DNA of 53,797 bases from a virus. The translations under genes and the position numbers were made by a program. Where the stretch lies: the IMG/VR virus record IMGVR_UViG_3300020469_003502, positions 1-53,797 of that record; one strand, 5' to 3'. Within the stretch, counting starts at the first letter, position 1; every line of letters starts with the position of its first letter. A model generated the notes under the pieces. It was not told where the DNA came from, ran no database searches, and saw nothing but the letters and a program-made list of their open reading frames with translations. Shown here piece after piece: positions 26,583 through 36,135 of this stretch.

Positions 26583-27444
26583 AGGATTTATAACACTAGG
26601 TATTAATACTGAAGTTAACAAAATAAAATATTGCTATGGTCTTGCACTTAGTATTAAAGGTTGTGATCCTGAAGCTGAAGTTTGTTTGGTAGTTGATAAA
26701 GGCAAAGTAGATGAAGTACCAAAAGAATATCATCATGTGTTAGATTACATAGTAGAACTACCATACGGAAATACTGCATACAAAGATGGCTTTCACGGAA
26801 TGAACTTATGGCAGTTATATCATTGTTCTCCGTTTGAAGAAAATATATATTTAGATGCAGATACATTGATGCACAATGTAAAGATTGAAGACCTATGGAA
26901 CTTGTTGAGTAAAAACGAAATGAGTATTCCAAAGAATGCATTTTCATATCGTAACTTACCAGCTGACCCCAGAATGCGTTTTGAGTTTGAGGAAACATAC
27001 GAACTACCACAATTTTATAACAATTTAATTTATTGGAAGCACGGTACTCAAACCGCTGAAGAATGGTTTAAGTTAGCTGATCCTATACTGCAAGATTGGC
27101 GTAGTGTATACAACAATTTCTTTCAAGACAAGAAACCTGATACATTTAATAAAAATGTATTGTGTAATTTAATTACACATTACGGTGACTTGAAAGAACA
27201 AGTACAATGTTTTGTAGGAAATCATTATGATATACACAGTGACAATCAAGGTGTTTGGTATGACGAAGTACCTGACAACTGGACTGAAATGATAAACTAC
27301 TGGGTAAGCGACAACGGTAAAGTACAGATAGAAAATAGTATTATAAGTAGTGGTATTATACACTATACAGATGAAAATTTTTTAACGGATGAAGTTATCG
27401 ATGTCTACAGAACTAACATTATTAACAAACAAAGCAGAACATAA
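26575..27444 (+). CDS. GT-A-like glycosyltransferase, second copy of the fold
   Basis: This 289-residue protein has a DxD motif in ENIYLDADTLMHN (D94-A-D96) after a Rossmann-like N-terminus (FITLGINTEVNKIKYCYGLAL). It then shows FYNNLIYWKHG and a C-terminal SGIIHYTDEN, where glycogenin-like enzymes have their His/metal contacts (HxxG-like). It is a separate protein from the preceding gene, with low direct identity. The start follows a good GGAG ribosome site inside the upstream gene. Role: a sugar-adding step, substrate unknown. Confidence 0.7.
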   Translation: MSKGFITLGINTEVNKIKYCYGLALSIKGCDPEAEVCLVVDKGKVDEVPKEYHHVLDYIVELPYGNTAYKDGFHGMNLWQLYHCSPFEENIYLDADTLMHNVKIEDLWNLLSKNEMSIPKNAFSYRNLPADPRMRFEFEETYELPQFYNNLIYWKHGTQTAEEWFKLADPILQDWRSVYNNFFQDKKPDTFNKNVLCNLITHYGDLKEQVQCFVGNHYDIHSDNQGVWYDEVPDNWTEMINYWVSDNGKVQIENSIISSGIIHYTDENFLTDEVIDVYRTNIINKQSRT

Positions 27445-28417
27445 AAAAGAAACCAAATGGTGTGTTTACTTTGATGAAGAAACGGGTGATGTTATCACCG
27501 TTACAAGCAAGCCACACGAGTCTGTTAAACATCCGTATCTGAGAACAGCTTCTGATGATGCACGAAAAGTACTAATGGGTATTGAAGACCCTAGGAAATT
27601 TGCCGTAGTTGATTTAAGTGAAGGTCATAAACTAATAGAACGTGGAGATGTTGTCAGACTTAGAGAAGCAGAAAACTATCTCACACATATACCAATCAAC
27701 AATAATTTGACATATGATGTTAATATTATTTTTTATGTTAACAGTTGGAAAATGGAAGTAAACTTTAGTCAAGAAACACTATACAAAATGACTGGTCGCA
27801 GAAAGTTTAGAGATGTAAAAATTAATCCAGAAAAAGAAGGTCGTTATGATAAGATAACATTATTTCTTATCAAACAAAATGATCCAAATTTTCTAATCGA
27901 TTCGATAGAAGTTGATCCTGTTGAACTTATAGTAAATGGCTATCTGTTGTTTGATATGAGCAGTTTACGCAATGTATGTGGCTTAGGCGAAGTACATGTA
28001 ATGACTAAGAAGATTTTCAAACACTACGGAGTCAAACGTAAATCGCACTTTGGACAAGCAGACTTTATTAGTAGATTAAGCAAACGCAGAAACGAAGCAA
28101 TTATAAAAGAACAATCTCAAGACATCACTACAACATTTACAGTTATTAGAAAAGATGATGACCAATATTATCTAAAGAGTAATTTTGAAAATCCACATGA
28201 AAGTAAAATTTTCAATGATATGACGCTGTATCTCATACCTAAAAATAATCCTAACCAATTGTTAGGATATGTACAGGTGCCTATTGAAGAAATAGGTTAC
28301 CAAAAAGAATATTATCTTAAAACCAACTACTCTTTAGAAAATTGTAGTTTTTTATGTAGAGAGGAAAATAACAATATAACCTTTGACTACGAAACCCAGG
28401 AGTTGAACAATGCCTAA
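27401..28417 (+). CDS. Uncharacterised protein within the modification cluster
   Basis: I chose ATG 27401 (MSTELTLLTNKAEHKKE, 338 residues). An ATG four codons earlier has a poorer ribosome-site context. The protein is beta-rich with many charged residues and two similar halves. VKINPEKEGRYDKITLFLIK (about 135) and NDMTLYLIPKNNPNQLLGYV (about 285) look like repeats of one beta domain. No catalytic or membrane motif is seen. It overlaps the upstream glycosyltransferase by 44 bases and the downstream one by 8. It might be a scaffold or a structural protein carrying the modification. I cannot assign it. Confidence 0.6.
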   Translation: MSTELTLLTNKAEHKKETKWCVYFDEETGDVITVTSKPHESVKHPYLRTASDDARKVLMGIEDPRKFAVVDLSEGHKLIERGDVVRLREAENYLTHIPINNNLTYDVNIIFYVNSWKMEVNFSQETLYKMTGRRKFRDVKINPEKEGRYDKITLFLIKQNDPNFLIDSIEVDPVELIVNGYLLFDMSSLRNVCGLGEVHVMTKKIFKHYGVKRKSHFGQADFISRLSKRRNEAIIKEQSQDITTTFTVIRKDDDQYYLKSNFENPHESKIFNDMTLYLIPKNNPNQLLGYVQVPIEEIGYQKEYYLKTNYSLENCSFLCREENNNITFDYETQELNNA

Positions 28418-29390
28418 CCTAGTACCTATAACAGAATTTGATATTGTATATATTAGTTATGATGAACCAAATGCAGAACAGAATTATGCAGACCTATTAG
28501 AAAAGTGTCCGTGGGCACAACGCAGTCATGGAGTATGGGGCAGTGATGCCGCACACAAAGCCGCGGCGGCACTTTGTGAAACAGACAGATTTATTACAGT
28601 AGATGCTGATAATATTGTAGATCCTGAATTCTTTAGTCAGATAATTGACTTAGACACAATAGATGCAGATGATATTATCAGTTGGGCAGGAAAAAATGAA
28701 GTAAATGGTTTGGTATACGGTAATGGTGGTATCAAGTGTTGGCCCGTGCATGTAGTTGAAAGAATGCGTACACATGAAGCCGCACCTGAAAGCGATAAAA
28801 GAGCACAGGTTGACTTTTGTTGGAATATGCGTTATGTACAAATGAACAATGTGTACTGTGATGTAATGAACAATGGTAGTCCACTGCAAGCATGGAGAGC
28901 TGGTTTCCGTGAAGGTGTTAAGATGGGACTAGATGGGGGTGATGTTGTAGACCCTAAGCATCTTAAAAATATACACAAAGGTAATCTTGACAGACTTTTA
29001 GTTTGGATGAGTGTAGGAGAAGATGCTGTTAATGGCTTGTGGGCTATATATGGTGCAAGATTGGGTTGTCATATGACCAATATCCAACGCAAAGATTGGG
29101 ATTGGAAAAATGTGCGTGACTTTGATTGGTTAACAAACTTCTTTAAAACAGAACTATTTCCAGAGTTTGAAGGTGGCAACGAGATGTGTGTAAACACAGG
29201 CATGACTTGGGATTGGAATAAACTTAAAGCTAAAACTGTTGAACTTGGTAAAGATATCAGAGGTGTGTTAGATTTAGAAATAAGTGACTTAGATAAAACT
29301 GCTAGTCGATTCTTTAAGACTGTTTATAAAAATCCAAGTAGGCTTGGTGCTATGGTCAAAGAAGAAAATGTGGTAGATACTATTGGCTAA
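28410..29390 (+). CDS. GT-A-like glycosyltransferase of the marine-phage DAD family
   Basis: In the 326-residue protein, residues 9-75 hold DIVYISYDEPNAEQNYADL, then SDAAHKAAAALCETDRF and VDADNIVDPEFF, with the DxD motif D65-A-D67. This layout is shared with the protein at 50929-51633, which is clearly paralogous over its whole length. The C-terminal 100 residues (WDWKNVRDFDWLTNFF and onward) have no motif I know. The 'AAHKAAA' helix before the DxD is characteristic of the pair. It is preceded by an AGGAG ribosome site and overlaps the following radical SAM gene by 8 bases. It probably transfers a nucleotide sugar. Confidence 0.65.
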   Translation: MPNLVPITEFDIVYISYDEPNAEQNYADLLEKCPWAQRSHGVWGSDAAHKAAAALCETDRFITVDADNIVDPEFFSQIIDLDTIDADDIISWAGKNEVNGLVYGNGGIKCWPVHVVERMRTHEAAPESDKRAQVDFCWNMRYVQMNNVYCDVMNNGSPLQAWRAGFREGVKMGLDGGDVVDPKHLKNIHKGNLDRLLVWMSVGEDAVNGLWAIYGARLGCHMTNIQRKDWDWKNVRDFDWLTNFFKTELFPEFEGGNEMCVNTGMTWDWNKLKAKTVELGKDIRGVLDLEISDLDKTASRFFKTVYKNPSRLGAMVKEENVVDTIG

Positions 29391-30735
29391 CTTTGATGAA
29401 ATGTACGGAGAAACATTTTGTGTTTACCCTTGGTTAAGCCTAATGGTCAATACTAGTGGTAGTATTGACTTTTGTTGTATTGCCAAACCCAGTGTACTAC
29501 GTGGCGACGATGGCAAAATTTTAGATATCAACAGTACAACACTAAAGCAAGCATGGAACGGCAAAGACATGCGTGACATACGCATGACTATGATGCAAGG
29601 TGAACAAGTTAGCAGTTGTAAACACTGTTATCTGCAAGAAGAAGTAGGTAAAAAAAGTTTTCGTCAAATGCATAATGAGGAATGGGAACGCCGTATAGGC
29701 GAAGAAGCCATTCATGAACGCATTGAAGCAAGCTATAATAACGACTTTGAACTACCAGACCATGATCCACTTTACTTGGACTTGCGTTTGGGTAATTTGT
29801 GTAATCTTAGTTGTAGAATGTGCAACAGTTTTAACAGTAGTACTATTGCTAAAGAGGATGCCAAGCTCACTGATGTTGAAGAAGATTATACTAGAATACA
29901 AGAAAAGACATACGGAAAACGCCCAGACTGGATTAACAGCAAGGAATACAGAGAAAAGTTTGATGCTGATGACTTTTGGAAAGACATATACGAATGGATG
30001 CCTAAACTGAGAAAAGTTTACATGACAGGCGGCGAGCCTACTATGATTCAAAACAACATGGAGTTTTTGAACTATGCCTCAGAACAAGGTCACAGTAAAC
30101 ATATTAATGTGTTTATGAATACAAACTGTACAAACGCAAATCAAAAGTTTTTAGATAGTATAAGCAAGTTTGAAAGTGTAGACATCAATGCTAGTTTAGA
30201 TGGTGTAGGTGTTGTGAATGAATTTATACGTGGTACTAAGAATTGGGATATTATACTGAGAAACTATCGCAGTATATTAAGTTTACCAAATGTTTCTAGT
30301 AATATAAGTCCAGTACTACAGATTTACAACCTAAATAGAATACATGAAATACTATATCTTGCAAACGATTTAAGTGAAGAATTTTATGCAGGCAAGCCAG
30401 AACTTGAATGGAAAAGCATTGGTGTTGATATATTAATTAATACACACCCTCCATATTTAGATATAAGAAATCTACCTCTTGAAATGAGACAGGATGCTAA
30501 AAATAGATTGCTCGAATTCAAAGAACAGTGTAATATACTATATGAGAAGAATTGGTTGATTAAAAATAGTGTAGACGGTATCGTTGGATACCTAGAACAA
30601 CCACAGTTAGATACATGGGAGGAACAACTACAAGATTTTGTAAAGATGACCGAAACATGGGATAGACAACGTAATACTAACTTTAGTGTCGTTGATGACC
30701 AACTGTATGAACAAATACGAGGATTGGTGAGTTAA
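29383..30735 (+). CDS. Radical SAM enzyme, twitch type with N-terminal auxiliary cluster
   Basis: The 450-residue protein starts at TTG 29383. Its first residues (MANFDEMYGETFCVYPW) align with those of the next gene (MGQDFLEDYGKKFCILPW), which favours this start over ATG 29401. The core 4Fe-4S motif CNLSCRMC has C140, C144 and C147, and MTGGEPT follows as the SAM-binding loop. The N-terminus has C13, C31-C32, C79 and C82, a twitch/SPASM-like site for a second cluster. Such enzymes generate a 5'-deoxyadenosyl radical to alter unreactive carbons in peptides, sugars or cofactors. It is followed by a homologous gene in TAATG overlap. Substrate unknown. Confidence 0.85.
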   Translation: MANFDEMYGETFCVYPWLSLMVNTSGSIDFCCIAKPSVLRGDDGKILDINSTTLKQAWNGKDMRDIRMTMMQGEQVSSCKHCYLQEEVGKKSFRQMHNEEWERRIGEEAIHERIEASYNNDFELPDHDPLYLDLRLGNLCNLSCRMCNSFNSSTIAKEDAKLTDVEEDYTRIQEKTYGKRPDWINSKEYREKFDADDFWKDIYEWMPKLRKVYMTGGEPTMIQNNMEFLNYASEQGHSKHINVFMNTNCTNANQKFLDSISKFESVDINASLDGVGVVNEFIRGTKNWDIILRNYRSILSLPNVSSNISPVLQIYNLNRIHEILYLANDLSEEFYAGKPELEWKSIGVDILINTHPPYLDIRNLPLEMRQDAKNRLLEFKEQCNILYEKNWLIKNSVDGIVGYLEQPQLDTWEEQLQDFVKMTETWDRQRNTNFSVVDDQLYEQIRGLVS

Positions 30736-32033
30736 TGGGCCAAGATTTTTTAGAAGATTACGGAAAGAAATTTTGCATACTTCCTTGGATGCATATGGCA
30801 ACTTATACAGACGGCACAGCCTTGCTTTGCTGTCTAGCTCAGCCTACTGATGACAAGAGACTTAATCTTAACAATGCAACAATAGAAGGAGTTTGGAATA
30901 GTTACTATTTCAAAAATGCAAGAAAAGAAATGCTAGAAGGCAAAGCACTTAAAGCCTGTATGCATTGTTGGAAAGAAGAAGCGGCAGGCATACGCAGTCA
31001 TAGAATGAATGAGAATAATTTATGGGCAAAGAAACTTGGTAGAGAATATATCAATGATCTAATAGCTAGTACTAAAGAAGATGGAAGTATAGACCAAGAT
31101 GTTATAACATTAGATTTACGTTTGGGCAATACATGCAACGTACAGTGTGTGATGTGTAGACCAACTGACTCAAGCAAATGGGTAAGAGATGCAGAAAAGA
31201 TAAAAGATCTAAACGCAGATAATCCTGTTGTTAAACATGATTGGGAATGGAAACTGCAAGACCATAAAAAGAATAATTATAACTGGGCCGCTGATGATGA
31301 GTTTTGGCACGAAGAAATAGCACCATTATTACCTAACATGCGTCATTTTATATTTGCTGGTGGCGAACCGCTTTATCTTAAAAATCACAAACGTTTTTTA
31401 AAACTGTGTGTTGAAAGTGGACATGCAGAACACATAGAACTACGCTATCATACCAACGGTACTCTAATGCCAGATGATATTATCGAACTATGGAGTAACT
31501 TTAAATTTGTTGAACTTATGCTTAGTATAGATGGTATAGGTGATATGAACAAATGGCTACGTTATCCAACTGATTGGAACACAGTACACAAAACACTAGA
31601 CAAAGTAGAACAAGCACCTGATAACATTATAGGCAAAGTATTGTGTACAGTAAGTGCATTAAACATTTGGTACTTGCCAGACTTTGCACAGTTCTTGTTT
31701 GATAAAAACTATAAAAAAATTGGAATACATGACCATGAAGGAATGTTTCATCCTGGAGTATTGCATTTCCCACAGTATATGTGTGCTAAAGTATTACCAC
31801 AAGGAATGAAGGATACTATAACACAAAAGATAGATGATTTTACACTAAAGTATCCAAACAAAAATAAAGTACAAGAACTTAAAACCATGACAGCATTTAT
31901 GAATAGTGAAGATCACAGTGATAAATGGCCCGCACTCAATCAGTATATAAGAACAATTGATCAGATGCGTAAAACTGATTTCAAACAAGATTTTACAGAA
32001 CTATATGAGATATGGGGTAAGTATGAAGTTTGA
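30735..32033 (+). CDS. Radical SAM enzyme, twitch type, paralogue of the preceding gene
   Basis: This 432-residue protein has the same plan as its neighbour. The N-terminal auxiliary cysteines are C14, C32-C33, C75 and C78, with the same 17-residue gap between the first two sites. The core CNVQCVMC has C134, C138 and C141, followed by FAGGEPLYL. The two proteins are clearly related but far from identical, so this is an old duplication with likely different substrates or a heteromeric pair. Stop and start codons of the two genes overlap, giving coupled translation. The second part (HYHTNGTL-like strand, SIDGIGDMN) is the usual radical SAM barrel. Confidence 0.85.
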   Translation: MGQDFLEDYGKKFCILPWMHMATYTDGTALLCCLAQPTDDKRLNLNNATIEGVWNSYYFKNARKEMLEGKALKACMHCWKEEAAGIRSHRMNENNLWAKKLGREYINDLIASTKEDGSIDQDVITLDLRLGNTCNVQCVMCRPTDSSKWVRDAEKIKDLNADNPVVKHDWEWKLQDHKKNNYNWAADDEFWHEEIAPLLPNMRHFIFAGGEPLYLKNHKRFLKLCVESGHAEHIELRYHTNGTLMPDDIIELWSNFKFVELMLSIDGIGDMNKWLRYPTDWNTVHKTLDKVEQAPDNIIGKVLCTVSALNIWYLPDFAQFLFDKNYKKIGIHDHEGMFHPGVLHFPQYMCAKVLPQGMKDTITQKIDDFTLKYPNKNKVQELKTMTAFMNSEDHSDKWPALNQYIRTIDQMRKTDFKQDFTELYEIWGKYEV

Positions 32034-33006
32034 CGTTACACTACAAAATGATCTCGGACAATCAAAAACGCTAAAATGTGATATATTTGCAGATTGGTTT
32101 CATCTTGGATTGATGAATCCACCTGATGTAATACATTGGAATGTATTTCACAAACATGATGCACTAAACAGGTTGTATAAAATTACAGAAACATTAGATA
32201 AAAAAATCAATGAATGGAACAATATTGCTGATGCATACAAAACAGAAAATATACCACTGAGTGAGATACTTGGAAATATTGTAATGAGCAGTGGCAATGC
32301 TTTTTGTAAAATAGACAACAAGTTACACAAGTTTAACCCTCTCAAAGAGTGGTATAGCATGGATAAAAAAACTATTGATCATAAGTTTGGATTGGTTGTA
32401 CATCAAGATATTCTCAATCCTATGCAAACACAAGTAATTTTAATTTATAGAGTGTTGAACGATCAGAATTTAATTACACATATTAACAAGTTAGTAGAGA
32501 TATTTCACATGATAAAAGTAATGCGAGATGTTACTACTAGTATTACACAAGAAACAAATTTACAGAACTTTGGTTTAAAGTTTCACAATGACTTTCATCT
32601 ATTAGATGACGAATGGGTTGATAGATTTAGTATGGAGCGTAACCCTGGAGAAATATTTTTGTACCCAACACAAATAGGATATGACTACGACAACATAATG
32701 ATAGAACTGTATGATGACGATGAACACAATGCAATAAAGATGACCAGTAACAGTTTTGATTTGGTAGAGCAACAAGTTTGTTACAATGGAGAACTACTGT
32801 TTTGGTGTGGTGATCCAAGAACACACGAAGACGCATTAGAACATCTAGACTATAGTCTGAACAGCTATTGGGGTGGTTATAAAATTAAAAAGACCGACAC
32901 TAGAAACAAATATGACATGCTTACTTGGGGCATGTTAAAGGTCGGAAGTTTTGATATTGTTCCTGAACCAGAATACGATACGGTAAAAAATTATGTTATC
33001 AGATAG
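32023..33006 (+). CDS. Uncharacterised protein between radical SAM genes
   Basis: I chose ATG 32023 (327 residues), which is preceded by GGGGTAAG. A longer frame to 31957 would start within the upstream radical SAM gene with no ribosome site. The protein is acidic and aromatic-rich (DIFADWFHLGLMNPPDVIHW, DDEWVDRFSMERNPGEIFLY, NSYWGGYKI). It shows no known catalytic motif, signal or membrane segment. It overlaps the next radical SAM gene by 14 bases. Its fixed position between two radical SAM genes suggests a substrate, partner or carrier for them, but this is inference only. Confidence 0.65.
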   Translation: MKFDVTLQNDLGQSKTLKCDIFADWFHLGLMNPPDVIHWNVFHKHDALNRLYKITETLDKKINEWNNIADAYKTENIPLSEILGNIVMSSGNAFCKIDNKLHKFNPLKEWYSMDKKTIDHKFGLVVHQDILNPMQTQVILIYRVLNDQNLITHINKLVEIFHMIKVMRDVTTSITQETNLQNFGLKFHNDFHLLDDEWVDRFSMERNPGEIFLYPTQIGYDYDNIMIELYDDDEHNAIKMTSNSFDLVEQQVCYNGELLFWCGDPRTHEDALEHLDYSLNSYWGGYKIKKTDTRNKYDMLTWGMLKVGSFDIVPEPEYDTVKNYVIR

Positions 33007-34030
33007 TGCAGAGCTTGTTGAAATTAAACAAAAGTACAACAAGTACTTTCATATCAATTGGAACTTGACCAACAAGTGTAACTTCAGCTGTGCATACTGT
33101 CACCCTTATAACTACGAAGGCAGTAGTCCTGCTTTTGATTTAGACACTTACAAAAACTTTGTAACACGAGTAAAAAGTTATCTCAACGAAGATGAAGAAC
33201 TAGTAATAAGTTTTACAGGCGGAGAGCCTACAGCATTGCCTGTGTTTGATGACTTTTTAACTTGGCTAGTAGAAGAGAAAGTACAAGTTGGTCTAACAAC
33301 AAACGGAAGTAAAAGTCTTAAGTTTTGGGAAAAGCACAAGGAAAGTTTTCGTTGGGTAAGTTTTAGTTTCCACAGTGAAAAAACAAACCTAAGACATTGT
33401 GTAAATGTAATTGATACACTTTGGCCTCATACGCTATTGGGTGTGCGTATTATGATGCACCCACAACAGGTATACTTTGACAAGTGTATAGAATTTTTTA
33501 ACATACTAAAAACAGAACCTTACATGGGACAATTTTTTGTTGAGAAGGTTCCTATTGTTGCAGATTGGCTTACAGAAAAAGAACGCCCGCATGTCTATAC
33601 AAAACAACAACAAGCACAGATAGATGAAAAACAAAGTTTTAAACGCAGAAGTGCTAATCCTAATGTAAACTATGAACAATATACAATGCCTATTGATGCT
33701 ACTGCAATTTATAAACTAAAGGATGGTAGATACAAAGAGGAAACTATATTTGATACAAACGGACTGTACAGTGCAAAACAAAACAAGTTTAAAGGCTGGA
33801 ATTGCTATGCAGGTATCGACGGATTGTTTGTTAACGAACTAGGATTAATAAGTGGAGCCGCATGTTTGCCTGAGGGCAAAGATGAGAACGGTACTATAAG
33901 GTGGCTTGGTAAAATAGATAATATGAAGCACTTTAGAATGAGAACAGATCCCTACATTTGTCAAAAAACAGAATGTTTTTGTAACACAGATTTGATACTA
34001 AGCAAGTTTAAAGAGGCAGTAGCAGTATGA
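32993..34030 (+). CDS. Radical SAM enzyme with C-terminal auxiliary cluster module
   Basis: This 345-residue protein has the core CNFSCAYC at C29, C33 and C36, SFTGGEPT (about 73-80), and a barrel with GLTTNGS and VSFSFHSEK. The C-terminal module has GWNC (C271), 19 residues, C291, then C323, four residues, C328, x, C330 (CQKTECFC). This would bind one or two further Fe-S clusters. The same module with the same spacings occurs in the radical SAM protein at 38211-39551, but at its N-terminus. It ends in an ATGA overlap with the first sulfotransferase-like gene. Confidence 0.85.
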   Translation: MLSDSAELVEIKQKYNKYFHINWNLTNKCNFSCAYCHPYNYEGSSPAFDLDTYKNFVTRVKSYLNEDEELVISFTGGEPTALPVFDDFLTWLVEEKVQVGLTTNGSKSLKFWEKHKESFRWVSFSFHSEKTNLRHCVNVIDTLWPHTLLGVRIMMHPQQVYFDKCIEFFNILKTEPYMGQFFVEKVPIVADWLTEKERPHVYTKQQQAQIDEKQSFKRRSANPNVNYEQYTMPIDATAIYKLKDGRYKEETIFDTNGLYSAKQNKFKGWNCYAGIDGLFVNELGLISGAACLPEGKDENGTIRWLGKIDNMKHFRMRTDPYICQKTECFCNTDLILSKFKEAVAV

Positions 34031-34578
34031 AAAAGTTATTACACATACCAAACTGTTGGCATGAACAAATTGCAAACGCATACGATTTAGAATTAGTAAC
34101 AGATAATCCTGATATTATTATACTACGTGATCCTTTTGATAGAGCTGTAGAAGCTACAGTAGATTTGTTGGACAGCGGAGGTGAAACCAATGGTTTGACA
34201 TTTGAAGAATTATTGTTTCAAGACAACAATATATATTCAAAAGCATTGAGAATCACAACTGGAACAGCAGATGAGCTGAAACAGAAAATGTTCGAGTTTG
34301 TTTGGTTAAGCAGTTATATCGTTTGGCCTAGAATAACAGGTGAACTGCACCCCAAGGAGCAGACCAAACCACTTGAAAGATTTAATTTGACCAGCACAAG
34401 TAAAAAATTAAGTGATTATCTTTCTGTGCCACATCAGCAGTTAAATGTCAATCAAAGATTTACTAGTAGTGATTTAGGTACAGCTCTACGTGGAGACTTT
34501 CAACTTGCTAACAGTATGGATTATGATCTCGTAAGAAAATTAAAAATATACACAGACAAAGGAAGATACTATGAGTAA
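34027..34578 (+). CDS. Sulfotransferase-like protein lacking the PAPS P-loop
   Basis: This 183-residue protein contains IIILRDPFDRA (residues 31-40), the 3'-phosphate-binding 'RxPxxR' motif of sulfotransferases, at an unusually early position. The N-terminal 'PKxGGTT' 5'-phosphosulfate loop seen in the next two genes is missing. The start (MKKLLHIPNCWHEQIANAYD) goes straight into the second motif. The protein is about 70-90 residues shorter than its neighbours. It may be a degenerate subunit that pairs with a complete sulfotransferase, or a regulatory relative. There is no sign of a frameshift upstream, because the preceding gene is an intact radical SAM gene. Confidence 0.55.
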   Translation: MKKLLHIPNCWHEQIANAYDLELVTDNPDIIILRDPFDRAVEATVDLLDSGGETNGLTFEELLFQDNNIYSKALRITTGTADELKQKMFEFVWLSSYIVWPRITGELHPKEQTKPLERFNLTSTSKKLSDYLSVPHQQLNVNQRFTSSDLGTALRGDFQLANSMDYDLVRKLKIYTDKGRYYE

Positions 34579-35401
34579 TGTTATTGTTTTCCCACATTGT
34601 CCTAAAACTGGCGGAACCACGCTTAAAGAACGCTACAGCAATCAAAACGAATCGTTTGCAATAACAGATTTAAATCACAATGTCAATAATAAAACCAAAG
34701 TGATATTTGGACATAATGTAAAAATTGGATATTACGAAAACGTTCTCAAAAATAACTGTGTATACATCACATGTTTACGCAATCCTGTAAGCAGAATAAT
34801 GAGCATGTATAACTTTTATAGAACACAAATCCTTTATATGAATCCAGATAGTCCAGACATTGACTTCTATCTTTGGTTCATAAACAAAGATGTTATTAGA
34901 CCTATGTCTGTAGTCAAACAGTACGAATACTTTTTATATCAGCATGCTGATCATGTAAGCTGGTTTGAAGATAAAACACTAGCAGATCCTTTTCGTTCGA
35001 ATGATATGTATCTCAATAGTGTACTATCCTGGGACGTTGAAGCAGATAAAAGTTCTGTAGACAACAATAAATTAGAAGACCGTATAAAACACAAACAACA
35101 AGTTGAACAACAGAATATGAATGTAACTTGGGATAGAGTAGTAAATAATTTTGACCATGTATTTTTTCAACATGAAGATATTGTTGATATCTTTGATAAC
35201 CTATTAGTAAAGTATGACATACAAATGCAAGTATGGAAAGAAATGATCATAACCAACGAAACAAAACATGATTTAGAAAAACATAATTTAGAATATGTAA
35301 ACTTTTACAACTTAGACGACGACTTAAAGTATCTTGTTGAGCTTGATCTAAAAGCTGATATTGACTTTTACAATAGATGCGAGGAAAAATGGAAACGCTA
35401 G
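34571..35401 (+). CDS. Sulfotransferase (Sulfotransfer_2-like)
   Basis: This 276-residue protein has the 5'-phosphosulfate-binding loop CPKTGGTTLKERY (residues 10-22), the 3'-phosphate motif CLRNPVSRIMSMYNF (68-82, with R70 and R75), and FGHNV in between. This is the layout of heparan/carbohydrate O-sulfotransferases and of bacterial glycan sulfotransferases. The reaction is transfer of sulfate from PAPS to a hydroxyl or amine, probably on a sugar. It is the middle of three sulfotransferase-like genes. An APS-kinase-like gene 10 kb downstream in the same transcript could supply PAPS. Start and ribosome site (AAAGGAAG) lie within the upstream gene. Confidence 0.8.
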   Translation: MSNVIVFPHCPKTGGTTLKERYSNQNESFAITDLNHNVNNKTKVIFGHNVKIGYYENVLKNNCVYITCLRNPVSRIMSMYNFYRTQILYMNPDSPDIDFYLWFINKDVIRPMSVVKQYEYFLYQHADHVSWFEDKTLADPFRSNDMYLNSVLSWDVEADKSSVDNNKLEDRIKHKQQVEQQNMNVTWDRVVNNFDHVFFQHEDIVDIFDNLLVKYDIQMQVWKEMIITNETKHDLEKHNLEYVNFYNLDDDLKYLVELDLKADIDFYNRCEEKWKR

Positions 35402-36135
35402 CAGTATTTCATATACTTAAAAACGGAGGTACAACTCTAGTAGATAGATACAAGCATAATGATAATTTTGTTTATCAGCGTATTCCTAGTGAAATCATAT
35501 ACAATTATCAAAGTATCACACAGCAAAGTTATCATGTTAACATGTGTGATCGTGCAACACCCAGTGTAATATTTGGACACGGTGTTACATTTGCATGGGA
35601 TAAACTCTTGCAAAATCCTGTAAAGTATGCTACTATACTAAGAGATCCAATAAAACGTATGATGAGTGCGTATAATTATTTTAGATTAGAAATGATTAAC
35701 GTACACAATCATGCATCTAATATTGATTTTGTTACGTGGCTTATAAATTGTGATAGAATGTTACCAACTCCTACATTTGCACAATATCAACAGTTTAGTA
35801 CACAAGTTTCTTTGAGAGAAGATTATGGAAGACACATTGACGGAGAATTAGAATATGAACTATACAGTACTGCTATTGAAAACGTTCAACGGCTAGACCA
35901 CATACTTTTTATAGAGGATAATTATATAGAGAAGTTCGACAAAGTAGCTAAAACATATGATGTAACACCAGATGATGCTGTAACACATCAACACGATACA
36001 GTAGTTCAGTTGCGTGAACGAAAAGAACAGTATGTCAAGTACAGTGACTTAGACGTAGTTGCACAAGACTTACTGTTACAAACTGTACAAAGAGATCAAC
36101 AGTTTTACGATTATTGCAAGGAAGAATTTGCATGA
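35389..36135 (+). CDS. Sulfotransferase, second complete copy
   Basis: The start is ATG 35389, directly after GAGGA, giving 248 residues. An upstream ATG at 35377 has no ribosome site. The 5'-phosphosulfate loop FHILKNGGTTLVDRY (residues 7-21, Lys retained) and the 3'-phosphate motif ILRDPIKRMMSAYNYF (83-98, with R85 and R90) are both present. So is FGHGV (62-66), matching FGHNV in the preceding gene. The two are recognisable paralogues with different middle parts, so likely different acceptor positions. It ends in an ATGA overlap with the MORN-methyltransferase gene. Confidence 0.8.
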   Translation: METLAVFHILKNGGTTLVDRYKHNDNFVYQRIPSEIIYNYQSITQQSYHVNMCDRATPSVIFGHGVTFAWDKLLQNPVKYATILRDPIKRMMSAYNYFRLEMINVHNHASNIDFVTWLINCDRMLPTPTFAQYQQFSTQVSLREDYGRHIDGELEYELYSTAIENVQRLDHILFIEDNYIEKFDKVAKTYDVTPDDAVTHQHDTVVQLRERKEQYVKYSDLDVVAQDLLLQTVQRDQQFYDYCKEEFA

